Positions 1 through 8,918 of a DNA stretch of 64,000 bases are shown piece after piece. The notes beneath the pieces were generated by a model. The model was not told the origin of the DNA and made no database searches. It worked only from the letters and a program-made list of their open reading frames with translations. Both the position numbers and the translations under genes were made by a program. Position 1 is the stretch's first letter. Each line of letters begins with the position of its first letter. Source of the stretch: an uncultured Paracoccus sp. (GTDB lineage Bacteria; Pseudomonadota; Alphaproteobacteria; Rhodobacterales; Rhodobacteraceae); the NCBI RefSeq assembly GCF_937873615.1, contig NZ_CALMYP010000015.1, positions 186,001 through 250,000 on the forward strand, given 5' to 3'.

Positions 1-642
1 GATCTGCGCCGCGCCCATGGCCAGCCCGGTGATCCACAGGGGCTTGCCGACAAGCGCGAAGGCCACCAGCCCGCCCAGGTTCGAGGCGAAGTTCAGCAGC
101 TTCGTATGCGCTGTGGCCCTGAGGATACCGTAGCCCGCCAGCATCACGAAACCCAGCATGAAGAACGCCCCGGTTCCCGGCCCGACCAGCCCGTCATAGA
201 AGCCGATCAGCGGCACAACGAAGGCGGTGAACTGGGCGGGCGTGATGCGGGCCGTGCGGTCGGCATCGCTGAGCCCGGGTTTCAGCGCGAAAAAGGCCGC
301 GATGCCAATCAGCAGGATCGGCAGCAGATAGCGCAGCGCCTGCGTCGGGATCAGCGTCACGCAGAAGGCCCCGGCCATCCCGGCGGCAAAGGCAAGCGCG
401 GCTGCCCCGATCTGCCGGCGCGGGTTCACATGGCCGGATACGGCATAGCTGATTGCCGCCGTGGCCGCGCCGAAGACGCCCTGCACCTTGTTCGTCGCCA
501 GTGCCTGCGCCGGCGGCACACCGGCCAGCATCAGCATCGGCACGGTGATCAACCCGCCACCGCCGGCAATGGCATCGACGAAACCCGCCGCAAAGGCGGC
601 AGCGATCAGCATCAGGACGAGATCGAGCGAGAGTTCGAACAT
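1..642 (-). CDS. TSUP (TauE/SafE) family membrane permease, 3' end cut by window
   Basis: Read on the minus strand from an ATG at 642, the product begins with a hydrophobic segment containing AGFVDAIAGGGGLITVP and then TNKVQGVFG, the N-terminal hallmark of TSUP (TauE/SafE) permeases. These are inner-membrane proteins that move sulfite, sulfonates or small organic acids. The frame stays open to base 1, so about 214 codons are visible and the C-terminal end lies outside the window. It diverges from the nitronate monooxygenase with only 34 bp between the starts. The substrate cannot be told from sequence. The family call is firm because of the glycine-rich motif in the first helix. Confidence 0.8.
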   Translation of the reverse strand, partial: MFELSLDLVLMLIAAAFAAGFVDAIAGGGGLITVPMLMLAGVPPAQALATNKVQGVFGAATAAISYAVSGHVNPRRQIGAAALAFAAGMAGAFCVTLIPTQALRYLLPILLIGIAAFFALKPGLSDADRTARITPAQFTAFVVPLIGFYDGLVGPGTGAFFMLGFVMLAGYGILRATAHTKLLNFASNLGGLVAFALVGKPLWITGLAMGAAQI

Positions 643-676
643 CCGCGCTTGATCCTTCGTGCCGCGAGGATTGTAA

Positions 677-1711
677 ATGGCGGAAACGAAGGGGGCGATG
701 ATGCTTTTGGAACGGATCGGAATGCGGGTGCCCGTGGTGCAGGCGCCGATGGCCGGGGTGACGACGCCGGCGCTGGCGGCGGCGGTGGCGAATGCGGGCG
801 GGCTCGGCTCGCTCGGCGTGGCGGCGATGGATGCCGCGCGGGCAGGGCAGGAGGTGCGCGCCACCCGGGCGCTGACCTCGGCAAGGTTCAATGTGAATGT
901 CTTCTGCCACCGCCCGCCCCGACGCGATGCGGCGAAGGAAAAGGCCTGGCTCGACAGCCTCGCCCCCGATTTCGCCCGCTTCGGCGCAGCGCCGCCCGAG
1001 ATGCTGAGCGACGGCTATCGCCCCTTTGCCGATGACCCCGAGATGCTGGCCATGCTACTGGCCGAAAGGCCCGGCGTGGTCAGCTTCCATTTCGGCCTGC
1101 CGGCGCCCGAGCAACTGGCCGCCCTGCGCGACAGCGGCGCGGTGCTGCTGGGCTCGGCCACCAATATCGCCGATGCGCTGGCAATCGAGGCGGCGGGACT
1201 GGACGGGATCGTGGCGCAGGGCTGGCAGGCCGGCGGGCATCGCGGCGTCACCGATGAAAACGCCCCGGATGCTCGGCTGGAGACGCTTCCCCTGCTGTCC
1301 GCGCTCAAGGATATCGGCCTGCCGCTGATCGCGGCGGGCGGGATCATGTCACGCACCGATGTTCAGGCGGCGCTGGATGCCGGTGCCGTGGCCGCGCAAT
1401 GCGGGACCGCCTTTCTTGTGGCGGACGAGGCCGGGACCTCGGCCCCCCATCGCGCGGCGCTGACCGCTGGCCGGACACGGATGACGCGGGCGATCTCTGG
1501 CCGGCCGGCGCGGGGTGTGGAAAACCTCATCAGCAGCCGCGGCGACAGCGCCGCCCCCGATTACCCGCTGCCCTATTCGGCGCTGAAGGCGCTGCACGGG
1601 GTGGCCTCGAAAGCCGGCGAATATGGCTATGGCCCGTTCTGGGCCGGGACGGAATGCGCAAGGGCCAGGTCCGGCACTGCCGCCGAAATCCTGTCACGGC
1701 TGGCCCCCTGA
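677..1711 (+). CDS. Nitronate monooxygenase (2-nitropropane dioxygenase family)
   Basis: A 344-residue FMN-dependent TIM-barrel enzyme that oxidises alkyl nitronates, including the natural toxin propionate-3-nitronate, to an aldehyde or keto acid plus nitrite. The sequence shows VQAPMAGVTTP (21-31), the QGWQAGGHRG segment (181-190) with the active-site histidine typical of class I enzymes, the phosphate-binding AAGGI (219-223) and GTAFLV (243-248). Length is normal for the family. In-frame ATGs at 698 and 701 are alternative starts. It stands alone between a divergent TSUP gene and a convergent ABC operon, so context gives no substrate. It may simply be a detoxification enzyme. Confidence 0.88.
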   Translation: MAETKGAMMLLERIGMRVPVVQAPMAGVTTPALAAAVANAGGLGSLGVAAMDAARAGQEVRATRALTSARFNVNVFCHRPPRRDAAKEKAWLDSLAPDFARFGAAPPEMLSDGYRPFADDPEMLAMLLAERPGVVSFHFGLPAPEQLAALRDSGAVLLGSATNIADALAIEAAGLDGIVAQGWQAGGHRGVTDENAPDARLETLPLLSALKDIGLPLIAAGGIMSRTDVQAALDAGAVAAQCGTAFLVADEAGTSAPHRAALTAGRTRMTRAISGRPARGVENLISSRGDSAAPDYPLPYSALKALHGVASKAGEYGYGPFWAGTECARARSGTAAEILSRLAP

Positions 1712-1749
1712 CGCAGCCCACGGTGGTTGCCGACAAGACGGGGCGGGGA

Positions 1750-2760
1750 TCAGGCCGGGACGGCAATAGTGTCCTTCGGGTCCCAGCCCAGCCAGACCTC
1801 TCCCTGCTCCGGCAGGATCGGGATATCGCGGTCGCGGTCGATGACCTTCCATTGCGTGCCGTCCACATCGACGATGCTGGTTGCCATGGAACCGGCGAAG
1901 ACCCGGTGCAACATCCGGCCGCGTATCGCATTGCCGGTCTCGGGGCGCGCCTGGCCGATGGTCAGCATCTCGGGGCGGATCGCGTAGAGTTGCGGGCCGT
2001 TCGCCGGGGGCAGGGACAGCCCCCCCAGCCGGCTTTCGGGGATCCAGTTGGCCTCGCCCAGAAAACCGGCGCAGAAGCTGTCGGCGGGGCGATCATAGAC
2101 CTCGCGCGGGGGGCCAGACTGGACGATCCGGCCGGCGCGCAGGATGCCGATCCGGTCGGACAGGGTCAGCGCCTCTTCCTGGTCATGGGTGACGAAGATG
2201 GTGGTGATGCCGATCTCGCGCTGGATCCGCTTCAATTCGAACTGCATCTCGACGCGCAGGCTTTTATCCAGCGCCGACAGGGGTTCGTCCAGCAGCAGCA
2301 CGCGGGGATTGGTGACGATGGCGCGCGCCAGCGCCACGCGCTGCTGCTGGCCGCCGGAAAGCTGGGCGGGCTTTCGCCGGGCCATGGCGCCAAGCTGGAC
2401 CAGCTCCAGCGCCTCGGCGATGCGGCGGCGTTCCTCGGCGGCGGGGATCTTGCGCACGCGCAGGCCGAAGCCGACGTTATCGGCCACCGTCAGGTTCGGA
2501 AACAGCGCGTAATTCTGGAACATCATCCCGATATCGCGCCGCTCGACCGGGATCCGGCCGACATCCTGATCGCCGATGCGGATGGTGCCGGCATCGGGAA
2601 AATGAAACCCGGCGATCATGCGCAGCAGCGTGGTCTTGCCGCTGCCCGATGGGCCGAGCAGCGCGAAAAGACCGCCTTCCGGGAAATGCTCGGTGATATC
2701 GTCCAGCACCTTCACCGTGCCGAAGCTTTTCGAGACATGGGCGACATCGACCGAGGACAT
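1750..2760 (-). CDS. ABC transporter ATP-binding protein, PotA-like
   Basis: The ATPase of the polyamine-type importer in this operon, 336 residues. Visible motifs are Walker A GPSGSGKTT (36-44), Q-loop glutamine 82, signature LSGGQQQ (134-140), Walker B VLLLDEP (154-160) and the switch histidine 192. They are followed by a C-terminal TOBE-like regulatory region of about 100 residues, as in PotA and FbpC types. It is the last gene of the operon that starts at the ADP-ribosylglycohydrolase, and its ATG abuts the stop of the upstream permease at 2760. The true substrate is probably not spermidine, given the glycohydrolase and sugar kinase in the same operon. Confidence 0.93.
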   Translation of the reverse strand: MSSVDVAHVSKSFGTVKVLDDITEHFPEGGLFALLGPSGSGKTTLLRMIAGFHFPDAGTIRIGDQDVGRIPVERRDIGMMFQNYALFPNLTVADNVGFGLRVRKIPAAEERRRIAEALELVQLGAMARRKPAQLSGGQQQRVALARAIVTNPRVLLLDEPLSALDKSLRVEMQFELKRIQREIGITTIFVTHDQEEALTLSDRIGILRAGRIVQSGPPREVYDRPADSFCAGFLGEANWIPESRLGGLSLPPANGPQLYAIRPEMLTIGQARPETGNAIRGRMLHRVFAGSMATSIVDVDGTQWKVIDRDRDIPILPEQGEVWLGWDPKDTIAVPA

Positions 2761-3545
2761 CAGTTCTCTCCCCCGAATCTGGAATATCGCGCCGCGATCA
2801 GCACGAGGGCCATGGAAATGGCGATAATGATGGTCGAGATCGCATTGATCTCGGGCGTGAAGCCCTTGCGGATGGCGGTGTAGATCAGGACCGGCAGGGT
2901 GCTGTCGCCGGGCTCCGACAGGAAATAGGAAACCACGAACTGATCGAAGCTGACCGCGAAGGCGAACAGCGCGCCGGCGATGATGCCGGGCAGGATCCAG
3001 GGCAGGGTGACCCGGCGCAGCACCGTCCAGCTGCCGGCGCCAAGCGCGCGGGCGGCTTCTTCCAGCGTCGGGTCGAAGCTGCTCATCCGGGCCGAAACGG
3101 TGACGATGACATAGGGCAGGGCCAGCGCCACATGGCCGATGATGACGGCGGGCGTTCCGCGTCCGATGCCGATGGAAAAGAAGAAGATCAGCATCGCCGT
3201 GCCAGTGATCAGCCAGGGAATGGCGATGGGCGGAAACAGCAGCGCCTGCAACAGCTGCTTGCCCCGGAACTGATAGCGGAACAGCGCCACCGAGGCCGCC
3301 GTGCCAAGCGCCGTGGCGATCACGGTGGTCGCGCCGGCGATCAGGATCGAGCGGATCGAGGCGTCGATGATCTGATCGTTCCGGGCCAGGTCCGCATACC
3401 AGCGGGTCGAGAATTCGAAGGGCAGTTGGTAGAAGGGCGAGGCGTTGAAGGACATCGCCGCCATGACCATGATCGGCGCGTAGAGAAAGACCAGAATCAG
3501 CGCCAGCCAGACGCGGCCCAATATGCCCAACAGCCGAAGCGTCAT
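2760..3545 (-). CDS. ABC transporter permease, PotC-like
   Basis: A 261-residue inner-membrane permease with about six hydrophobic segments and the cytoplasmic EAARALGAGSWTVLRRVTLP loop that docks on the ATPase (the EAA motif). It pairs with the upstream PotB-like permease, whose stop overlaps this start by 4 bp (ATGA, 3542-3545). It is typical in length and order for the second permease of spermidine/putrescine-type importers (PotD-B-C-A order in transcription). Substrate specificity is set by the binding protein, not by this subunit. Confidence 0.92.
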   Translation of the reverse strand: MTLRLLGILGRVWLALILVFLYAPIMVMAAMSFNASPFYQLPFEFSTRWYADLARNDQIIDASIRSILIAGATTVIATALGTAASVALFRYQFRGKQLLQALLFPPIAIPWLITGTAMLIFFFSIGIGRGTPAVIIGHVALALPYVIVTVSARMSSFDPTLEEAARALGAGSWTVLRRVTLPWILPGIIAGALFAFAVSFDQFVVSYFLSEPGDSTLPVLIYTAIRKGFTPEINAISTIIIAISMALVLIAARYSRFGGEN

Positions 3546-4405
3546 GCTGCCCCCCGTCTCAATGCCGGCGCGGCCAGGCCAAGGATGACCAGTACCACCG
3601 CGAGCAGCACGAAGGACAGCGCCGCCCCGAGCGGCCAGTTATAGACAGCGACGAACTGATCCTCGATCACCGTGCCGTAATAGGTGCCGACGCGCCCGCC
3701 AAGGATGCGCGGCTCCATGAAAGAGCCGACGATGGGCACGAAGACCAGCACCGCCCCGGCGATCAGTCCGCTGGCCGAAAGCGGGATCAGCAGCCGGCGA
3801 AGGATGGTGAGGGGCGAGGCGCCCATGCTGCGCGCGGCGTCGATCAGCTTGTCGTCGATGGCCTGCAGGGCGAGATAGCTGGTCAGGATCACATAGGGCA
3901 GATAGCTGTGGACCAGCCCGATGATGACGGCGCCTGTCGTGAACATCAGGTTCAGCCGGATGTCGAAGGGCAGCACCGCCTCCAGCCCCAGTTCCAGCAC
4001 GCCATTGCCGCGCAGGACGATGGCCCAGGAGAAGATGCGAACCAGCGAATTCGACCAGAAGGGCAGGATGACCAGCAGAAACAGCGCCTCGCGGCTGCGG
4101 CCCCTGATGCTTTTTGCCAGCACGAGCGCGCAGGGAAAGCCGACCGCCAGACAGATCAGCGTGACCGTGCTCGCCAGGATCAGCGATTTGCGCAGCAGGA
4201 TGAGATAGGTCGGGCTGGCGAAGACCTCGCGGTAATTGTCCAGCGTCAATTGCCACGCGGTGTCTCCGCCCGGCATCTCGCTGGCGAAGCTGAAGAACAG
4301 CATGGCCGACAGTGGCAGGAAGATCGCCACCGTCAGCCAGAGATAGGCCGGCGACAGAAGTGTCGCCAGCCTGCGGCGCTCTCCCCTTGTCAGGGTTCCG
4401 GACAT
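3542..4405 (-). CDS. ABC transporter permease, PotB-like
   Basis: A 287-residue permease with hydrophobic spans and the EAA-type loop around DAARSMGASPLTILRRLLIP, which contacts the ATPase. It is the first permease of the importer, lying 16 bp downstream of the binding-protein stop and overlapping the PotC-like gene by 4 bp. The family (MetI-like/BPD transport) is certain. The assignment to the PotB side of the heterodimer rests on gene order and on the long N-terminal part before the first periplasmic loop. Confidence 0.92.
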   Translation of the reverse strand: MSGTLTRGERRRLATLLSPAYLWLTVAIFLPLSAMLFFSFASEMPGGDTAWQLTLDNYREVFASPTYLILLRKSLILASTVTLICLAVGFPCALVLAKSIRGRSREALFLLVILPFWSNSLVRIFSWAIVLRGNGVLELGLEAVLPFDIRLNLMFTTGAVIIGLVHSYLPYVILTSYLALQAIDDKLIDAARSMGASPLTILRRLLIPLSASGLIAGAVLVFVPIVGSFMEPRILGGRVGTYYGTVIEDQFVAVYNWPLGAALSFVLLAVVLVILGLAAPALRRGAA

Positions 4406-4421
4406 CGGCGCGCCGCGCGCC

Positions 4422-5456
4422 CTATTGCGCGGCCTTCAGCGCCTGCCAGAGCTTCAGATAGGTCTCGCGATCCTCGTCGCTCAGCGGGGCCTGAAACTGA
4501 ACCCGGGCCAGCAGGTCGGGATCGGCCACCACCTGCTTGTTGAACGAGGTATCGGGCAGGGCCTCAATCGCCTTGGCATTGGCCGAGGTCGGTGCGCCTT
4601 CCAGATCCCATTTCACATAGAATTCCGGGTCGATCATCCAGTCGATGAACTGGGCCGCGGCCTCTTTCCGGGTCGAGCTTTCGGGGATGGACAGGCTGTC
4701 CAGCCAGCCGATGGCGCCTTCCGCGGGCACCACGAAGGCAATCGGCAACCCCTGCGCGATGGAGCGCGCGGCAGAACCGGACCAATAGGTCGCCACGTCG
4801 AATTCACCGGCGGCCATATACTGGTTCCAGTCGTTCTCGCTGCCCCAGAAGGTCCGCAATTGCGGCATCAGCGAGGCCAGCTTGTCGCGCACCGCGTCGA
4901 GGTCCTGAATGTCGTTGATGTCCTGCCCCGTCGCCAGCGCGCCGAACTGCACCGCCTCGACCGCGTCGTCGCGGATCGAGACCCGACCCTGATGCGCCGG
5001 ATCCCACATGGTGTCCAGCGAGGCGGGCGGATCGGGGTAAGCGCCGGTGTTGACGGCAATCGAGGTCAGCCCCCAGGTCCAGGGCACGCCATAGACCTGG
5101 CCATCATGGACCAGCTTGCTGTCGCCGGCGAAATTCGGGGTGATATCGGCGAAATTCGGGATGGCGGCGGTGTCGATGGGGGCGATCAGATCTTCGGCCA
5201 TGGCCTGCGCGGTGAAGGCGGCATTGATCATGACCACGTCATAAGCGCCCGGATTGGTGCGCAGCTTGGTCAGCATTTCCTGTTCCGAGTTGAAATATTC
5301 GTTCACGACCTTATGCCCGGTCGCGGCCTCGAACGCCTCCAGCGACCAGCCGATATCGGTGCCGTAACCCTGCCAGTTCAGCACCCGGATTTCATCGGCT
5401 GCGGCAGCATGGGCGGCGAAAGCCAGCGCAGTTGCGGCGATCAGCGAGAGTTTCAT
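4422..5456 (-). CDS. ABC transporter substrate-binding protein, PotD/spermidine-putrescine family
   Basis: A 344-residue periplasmic binding protein. The start at 5456 is chosen because it gives a clean signal peptide (MKLSLIAATALAFAAHAAA, cleavage near residue 20) and has a GGAGGAAGAC ribosome site just upstream. The mature protein begins EIRVLNWQGYG, the standard opening of PotD-type proteins, and shows the two-lobe pattern with conserved VVMINAAF and VPWTWG segments. It follows the PfkB kinase by about 41 bp and precedes both permeases. Family ligands are polyamines, but other small molecules are bound by relatives. The operon suggests a glycoside or nucleoside-like ligand. Confidence 0.9.
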   Translation of the reverse strand: MKLSLIAATALAFAAHAAAADEIRVLNWQGYGTDIGWSLEAFEAATGHKVVNEYFNSEQEMLTKLRTNPGAYDVVMINAAFTAQAMAEDLIAPIDTAAIPNFADITPNFAGDSKLVHDGQVYGVPWTWGLTSIAVNTGAYPDPPASLDTMWDPAHQGRVSIRDDAVEAVQFGALATGQDINDIQDLDAVRDKLASLMPQLRTFWGSENDWNQYMAAGEFDVATYWSGSAARSIAQGLPIAFVVPAEGAIGWLDSLSIPESSTRKEAAAQFIDWMIDPEFYVKWDLEGAPTSANAKAIEALPDTSFNKQVVADPDLLARVQFQAPLSDEDRETYLKLWQALKAAQ

Positions 5457-5497
5457 GTCTTCCTCCTCAGGGTTTGGTTGGCCCGTGTCACCACGGC

Positions 5498-6400
5498 CTA
5501 AAGCAGCTTCATGACTTCGTCGCGAGGCGGCGGGGTTGCCGGCCCGTCGCGGGTCGTGGACAGGGCAGCGGCAATATTGGCGTAGCGCGTGGCCCGCAGA
5601 GGATCGCCTGACCGCGTCAGCTCGGCGATGAAACTGCCGATATGGCAATCGCCGGCGCCGTTGCTGTCGATGGCCTTGACCTCGGGCGCGGGCAGTTTGT
5701 CCAGCCGCCCCTCGGTTGCCAGCCAGGCGCCATCGGCACCGCGTCGCAGGACGGCACCCTGCCGGTTTCTGGCCAGACCCATCGCGACCCGACCGGGCTT
5801 GTCGAAGCCGACCAGGGTTACGCCCTCCTCGAAATTGGCGCTGATCCAGTCGGCGCGGGCGAAAACCGGGGCCAGAAGCTCCGACGAGATTTCGGCCACG
5901 ATGGGGGACGGGTCGAACAATACCTTGATTTCTGGCGGCAGGGCCGAGATCCAGCCTGACACCGCCCGCGCGGCAGCAGGATAAAAGAGCGTATAGCCCG
6001 ACAGCATGACCCAATCCCCGGGCGATACCTCGATCCGGGCCAGATCGGCTTCGGTGACATGCCCCTCGGCGCCGTGATTGGAAACGAAAGTCCGTTCTCC
6101 GTCCGGCTCCAGCAGCACAGTGCACAACCCCTGATCGAGGTCGGGATGGGTGCCGCCGATATGGGGAATGGCCTGTTCCGCCAACAGTTTGCGGGTCATC
6201 TCTGCGAATGGCCCGGTGCCAATGGTGCCGCCAAGCGCGGCCTCCATCCCGGCTGCACGCGCCGCCACCAGAGAGTTCGCCCCGCCGCCCGGCGCGGCGA
6301 GAAAGCCGGTTACAATCCCTTCTTCGCCCGAGGCCGGGATTTCCCGCACCCGGTAGACGAGGTCCACCACCGGTCCGGTGATCTGGATCAGCTTCGTCAT
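5498..6400 (-). CDS. PfkB-family sugar/nucleoside kinase (ribokinase-like)
   Basis: A 300-residue ATP-dependent kinase of the ribokinase fold. The N-terminal substrate lid carries the PGGGANSLVAARAAG glycine motif (37-51). The anion hole and catalytic base are in DSNGAGD (245-251, base D251), a small variant of the usual DTxGAGD. It overlaps the ADP-ribosylglycohydrolase by 4 bp, so the two are translationally coupled. The pairing of an ADP-ribosylglycohydrolase-family protein with a PfkB kinase also occurs in E. coli yegU-yegV. The likely role is phosphorylation of the sugar set free by the glycohydrolase. The exact sugar is not known. Confidence 0.88.
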   Translation of the reverse strand: MTKLIQITGPVVDLVYRVREIPASGEEGIVTGFLAAPGGGANSLVAARAAGMEAALGGTIGTGPFAEMTRKLLAEQAIPHIGGTHPDLDQGLCTVLLEPDGERTFVSNHGAEGHVTEADLARIEVSPGDWVMLSGYTLFYPAAARAVSGWISALPPEIKVLFDPSPIVAEISSELLAPVFARADWISANFEEGVTLVGFDKPGRVAMGLARNRQGAVLRRGADGAWLATEGRLDKLPAPEVKAIDSNGAGDCHIGSFIAELTRSGDPLRATRYANIAAALSTTRDGPATPPPRDEVMKLL

Positions 6401-7416
6401 TGGCGTGCCTCCATGTCGCGGTGGCGCAAGGCAAGCAACTGCCGCGCGATGGCCGGGATGTCCAGCCGGTTTGCCGACGTGACCCGCCCAATTGCATCCT
6501 TCGGCAGCGAGGAGGCACCCGCGCAGGCGCCGGCCATTGCCCCGGCAATGGCGCCGATCGTGTCGGTATCATCGCCGATATTGGCCGCAATCAGCATGGC
6601 CTGCCAGCCGTCGCCGCCGGCCAGCATGACCAGCCCGAAGGCCGCAGCGACCGATTCATGGCTTTGCACAGAACTGCCGGTCGTCGCAATCAGCCGATCC
6701 AGATCGCCCGTCCTTGCCACATCCAGCGCCGTCTCGATCCGGGCGGCCATATCGCCGATGCCGGCACTGCTGCCCCACCCCTGACCGAGGCGCGCGGCAT
6801 CGAGTGCATGGGGCAGGGCGTCTTCGAAATCCGCCCCGTCGATGCCGGCCGAGACGACCATCGCCACGGCTGAGGCGGCGGCAATCGCCTCTCCGGTGTG
6901 ATGGGTGACGCGGCTGGTCGCGACCACACGGGCCACGATCCACTCAGGCTCTGGCGTGGTGGCTATGCCGACCGGGGCGATCCGCATGGCCGCGCCATTG
7001 GTTGTCCCGGCCCGTCCGGTCTCGGTCGGAGATGCCCCGGCCATGAGCGCATCAAGCGCCGCTTTGGTCGACGGGCCAAGCAGGTCACGCAGCCCGCGCG
7101 CCCTGATCCCGTCTTCCCAGGCGACGAGATCCCGGGCCCATTTCCGCTCATCGAACCGCTCGGCATCGGCGATCAGGCGGCGGGCGAGAAGCAGGCTCTG
7201 TTCGGTATCGTCGGTGATCTGCCCTGCCGTCAGGCCGTGAGAGACCGGGTGATCGTCGAAAGGGGCGACGAAGTCCTTGATCCGACCGTAACGGGCTTGA
7301 ATATCGGCGCGTGACAAGGTTTGCGATGGCATGCCGAGCGCATCACCGATGGCGAGGCCGAACAGCGCGCCCTCGGCACGGTCGAAGGGGGTATATTTCG
7401 CGGTTGCAGCCGTCAT
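6397..7416 (-). CDS. ADP-ribosylglycohydrolase (DraG/YegU-like) family protein
   Basis: A 339-residue all-helical Mg-dependent N-glycoside hydrolase. Metal-binding signatures are visible near the N-terminus, ITDDTE (67-72), and near the C-terminus, GDDTDT (281-286), along with the opening AEGALFGLAIGDALGMP. Classical members remove ADP-ribose from proteins (DraG). Others, such as E. coli YegU, sit in metabolic operons. Here it is the first gene of an operon with a sugar kinase and a complete ABC importer, so a metabolic N-riboside is more likely than a protein target. The ATG at 7416 is preferred; a GTG at 7422 is possible. A promoter and palindrome lie upstream at about 7530-7571. Confidence 0.88.
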   Translation of the reverse strand: MTAATAKYTPFDRAEGALFGLAIGDALGMPSQTLSRADIQARYGRIKDFVAPFDDHPVSHGLTAGQITDDTEQSLLLARRLIADAERFDERKWARDLVAWEDGIRARGLRDLLGPSTKAALDALMAGASPTETGRAGTTNGAAMRIAPVGIATTPEPEWIVARVVATSRVTHHTGEAIAAASAVAMVVSAGIDGADFEDALPHALDAARLGQGWGSSAGIGDMAARIETALDVARTGDLDRLIATTGSSVQSHESVAAAFGLVMLAGGDGWQAMLIAANIGDDTDTIGAIAGAMAGACAGASSLPKDAIGRVTSANRLDIPAIARQLLALRHRDMEARQ

Positions 7417-7529
7417 CCGCACCCCATCGTCAGGCTGAACCGATCAACGTTCTGCATTGCCGGGCGGCGATCCCTTCCGGTTTGGACTTTGAATCAGATG
7501 CTTGCATACCTGTCTGCGCCTACCCGACC

Positions 7530-7571
7530 ATATCAGACCGGACAGACGTTTGGAGTCAATAATTTTTATTG
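7530..7571 (-). promoter_or_regulatory. Candidate promoter and AT-rich operator for the ADP-ribosylglycohydrolase operon
   Basis: The 215-bp gap between 7417 and 7631 holds a perfect 15-bp palindrome, CAATAATTTTTATTG (7557-7571), unusual in such GC-rich DNA. On the minus strand a TTGACT (-35-like, 7559-7554) overlaps it. A TGATAT (-10-like, 7535-7530) follows after 18 bp, pointing at the glycohydrolase gene. No other gene is visible in the gap. The regulator is unknown, since none is encoded in this operon. Confidence 0.4.
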
Positions 7572-7631
7572 GTTAACAAATGGTTGACGCGATTGCGGCT
7601 GGAGGCGCGCCGGCTTTCGTCTTTCTTGCGG

Positions 7632-8918
7632 TTAGCCGCCTGTCGTCGCGTTGGGGTGACTGAAGCGGGCCAGCGTTTCGGTCTTGATCTGGATCGAGAA
7701 TCCCGGCTGCGAGGGGGCCATATAGGCCCCGCCCCGAACCTCGCAGGGATCGCAGAAATGTTCGTGCAGGTGATCGACATATTCGATCACCCGGCCCTCG
7801 CGGGTGCCGGAAACGGCGATGTAATCCAGCATCGACAGGTGCTGGACATATTCGCACAAGCCCACCCCCCCGGCATGGGGCCAGACCGGCAGCCCGTATT
7901 TCGCCGCCATCAGCTGCACCGCCAGCACCTCGTTCAGCCCGCCAAGGCGGCAGGCGTCGATCTGGACCACGTCGATGGCACCGCCGGCGATGAACTGCTT
8001 GAACATGATCCGGTTCTGGCACATCTCGCCCGTGGCCACCCGCACCGGCGCCACCGCCTGCCGGATCGCGCGATGGCCCAGCACGTCGTCGGGCGAGGTC
8101 GGCTCCTCGATGAACCAGGGCCTGGCGAAATCCAGCGCCTTGACCCAGTCGATGGCCTGATCGACCTCCCAGACCTGATTGGCGTCGATCATCATGGTGA
8201 TGTCCCAGCCAAGCTCCTCGCGGGCGATGGTCAGGCGGCGGATATCGTCCTGCAGATCGCGGCCGACCTTCATCTTCACATGGCTGAACCCGGCTTCCTT
8301 CGCCTCGCGGCAGAGCCTGCGCAGCTTGTCGTCGGGATAGCCCAGCCAGCCGGCCGAGGTGGTGTAGCAGGGATAACCCTGCGCCTGCAGATCGGCGATG
8401 CGATCCGCCTTGCCGTCCTGCGCACGTTCCAGAATCGCCAGCGCCTCGGCGGGCGTCAGCGCATCGGTGAGATAGCGGAAATCGACGATCTTCAGGACCT
8501 CGGCCGGGGACATCTCGCCGACCAGCCGCCAGACCGGCTTGCCCTCGACCCGCGCCCAGAGATCCCAGACCGCGTTGACCACGGCGCCCGTCGCCAGATG
8601 GATCACCCCCTTGTCGGGGCCGACCCAGCGCAGCTGGCTGTCGCCGGTGACATGGCGCCAGAACCGGCCCGGATCCTCGCGGATCCAGTCCATGTCCAGC
8701 CCGACGACGCGGGGGGCAAGCGCCCTGATCGCGGCCACGCAAAGCTCGTTGCCGCGACCAATGGTGAAGGTCAGGCCGTGACCCTCATGTCCGCCATCGG
8801 TTTCCAGCACCACATAGGCCGCCGAATAGACCGGGTCGAGGTTCATCGCATCCGAACCGTCAAGCGCGCCTTCGGACGGAAATCTCAGGTCATATGTCCG
8901 CAGCCCGGTGATCTTCAT
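7632..8918 (-). CDS. L-fuconate dehydratase (enolase superfamily)
   Basis: A 428-residue enolase-superfamily enzyme predicted to dehydrate L-fuconate to 2-keto-3-deoxy-L-fuconate. Visible residues are the KMKVGR catalytic lysine pair, metal ligands in MMIDANQ, WFIEEP and ATGEM, the Asp of QIDACRLGG and the catalytic His of WPHAGG. These match the fuconate dehydratase subgroup, as does the unusually long N-terminal region with TFTIGRGNE. It is the last gene of the fucose operon and its ATG overlaps the FAH hydrolase stop (8915-8918). A related acid-sugar dehydratase specificity cannot be excluded, but the lactonase, SDR and FAH neighbours fit L-fucose well. Confidence 0.9.
   Translation of the reverse strand: MKITGLRTYDLRFPSEGALDGSDAMNLDPVYSAAYVVLETDGGHEGHGLTFTIGRGNELCVAAIRALAPRVVGLDMDWIREDPGRFWRHVTGDSQLRWVGPDKGVIHLATGAVVNAVWDLWARVEGKPVWRLVGEMSPAEVLKIVDFRYLTDALTPAEALAILERAQDGKADRIADLQAQGYPCYTTSAGWLGYPDDKLRRLCREAKEAGFSHVKMKVGRDLQDDIRRLTIAREELGWDITMMIDANQVWEVDQAIDWVKALDFARPWFIEEPTSPDDVLGHRAIRQAVAPVRVATGEMCQNRIMFKQFIAGGAIDVVQIDACRLGGLNEVLAVQLMAAKYGLPVWPHAGGVGLCEYVQHLSMLDYIAVSGTREGRVIEYVDHLHEHFCDPCEVRGGAYMAPSQPGFSIQIKTETLARFSHPNATTGG

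Noticed and set aside
5457-6590. N-terminal extension of the PotD-like protein giving a 722-residue frame
   Set aside because: The extension overlaps the PfkB kinase in another frame and is Arg/Gly-rich. The internal ATG at 5456 has a strong ribosome site and a signal peptide.
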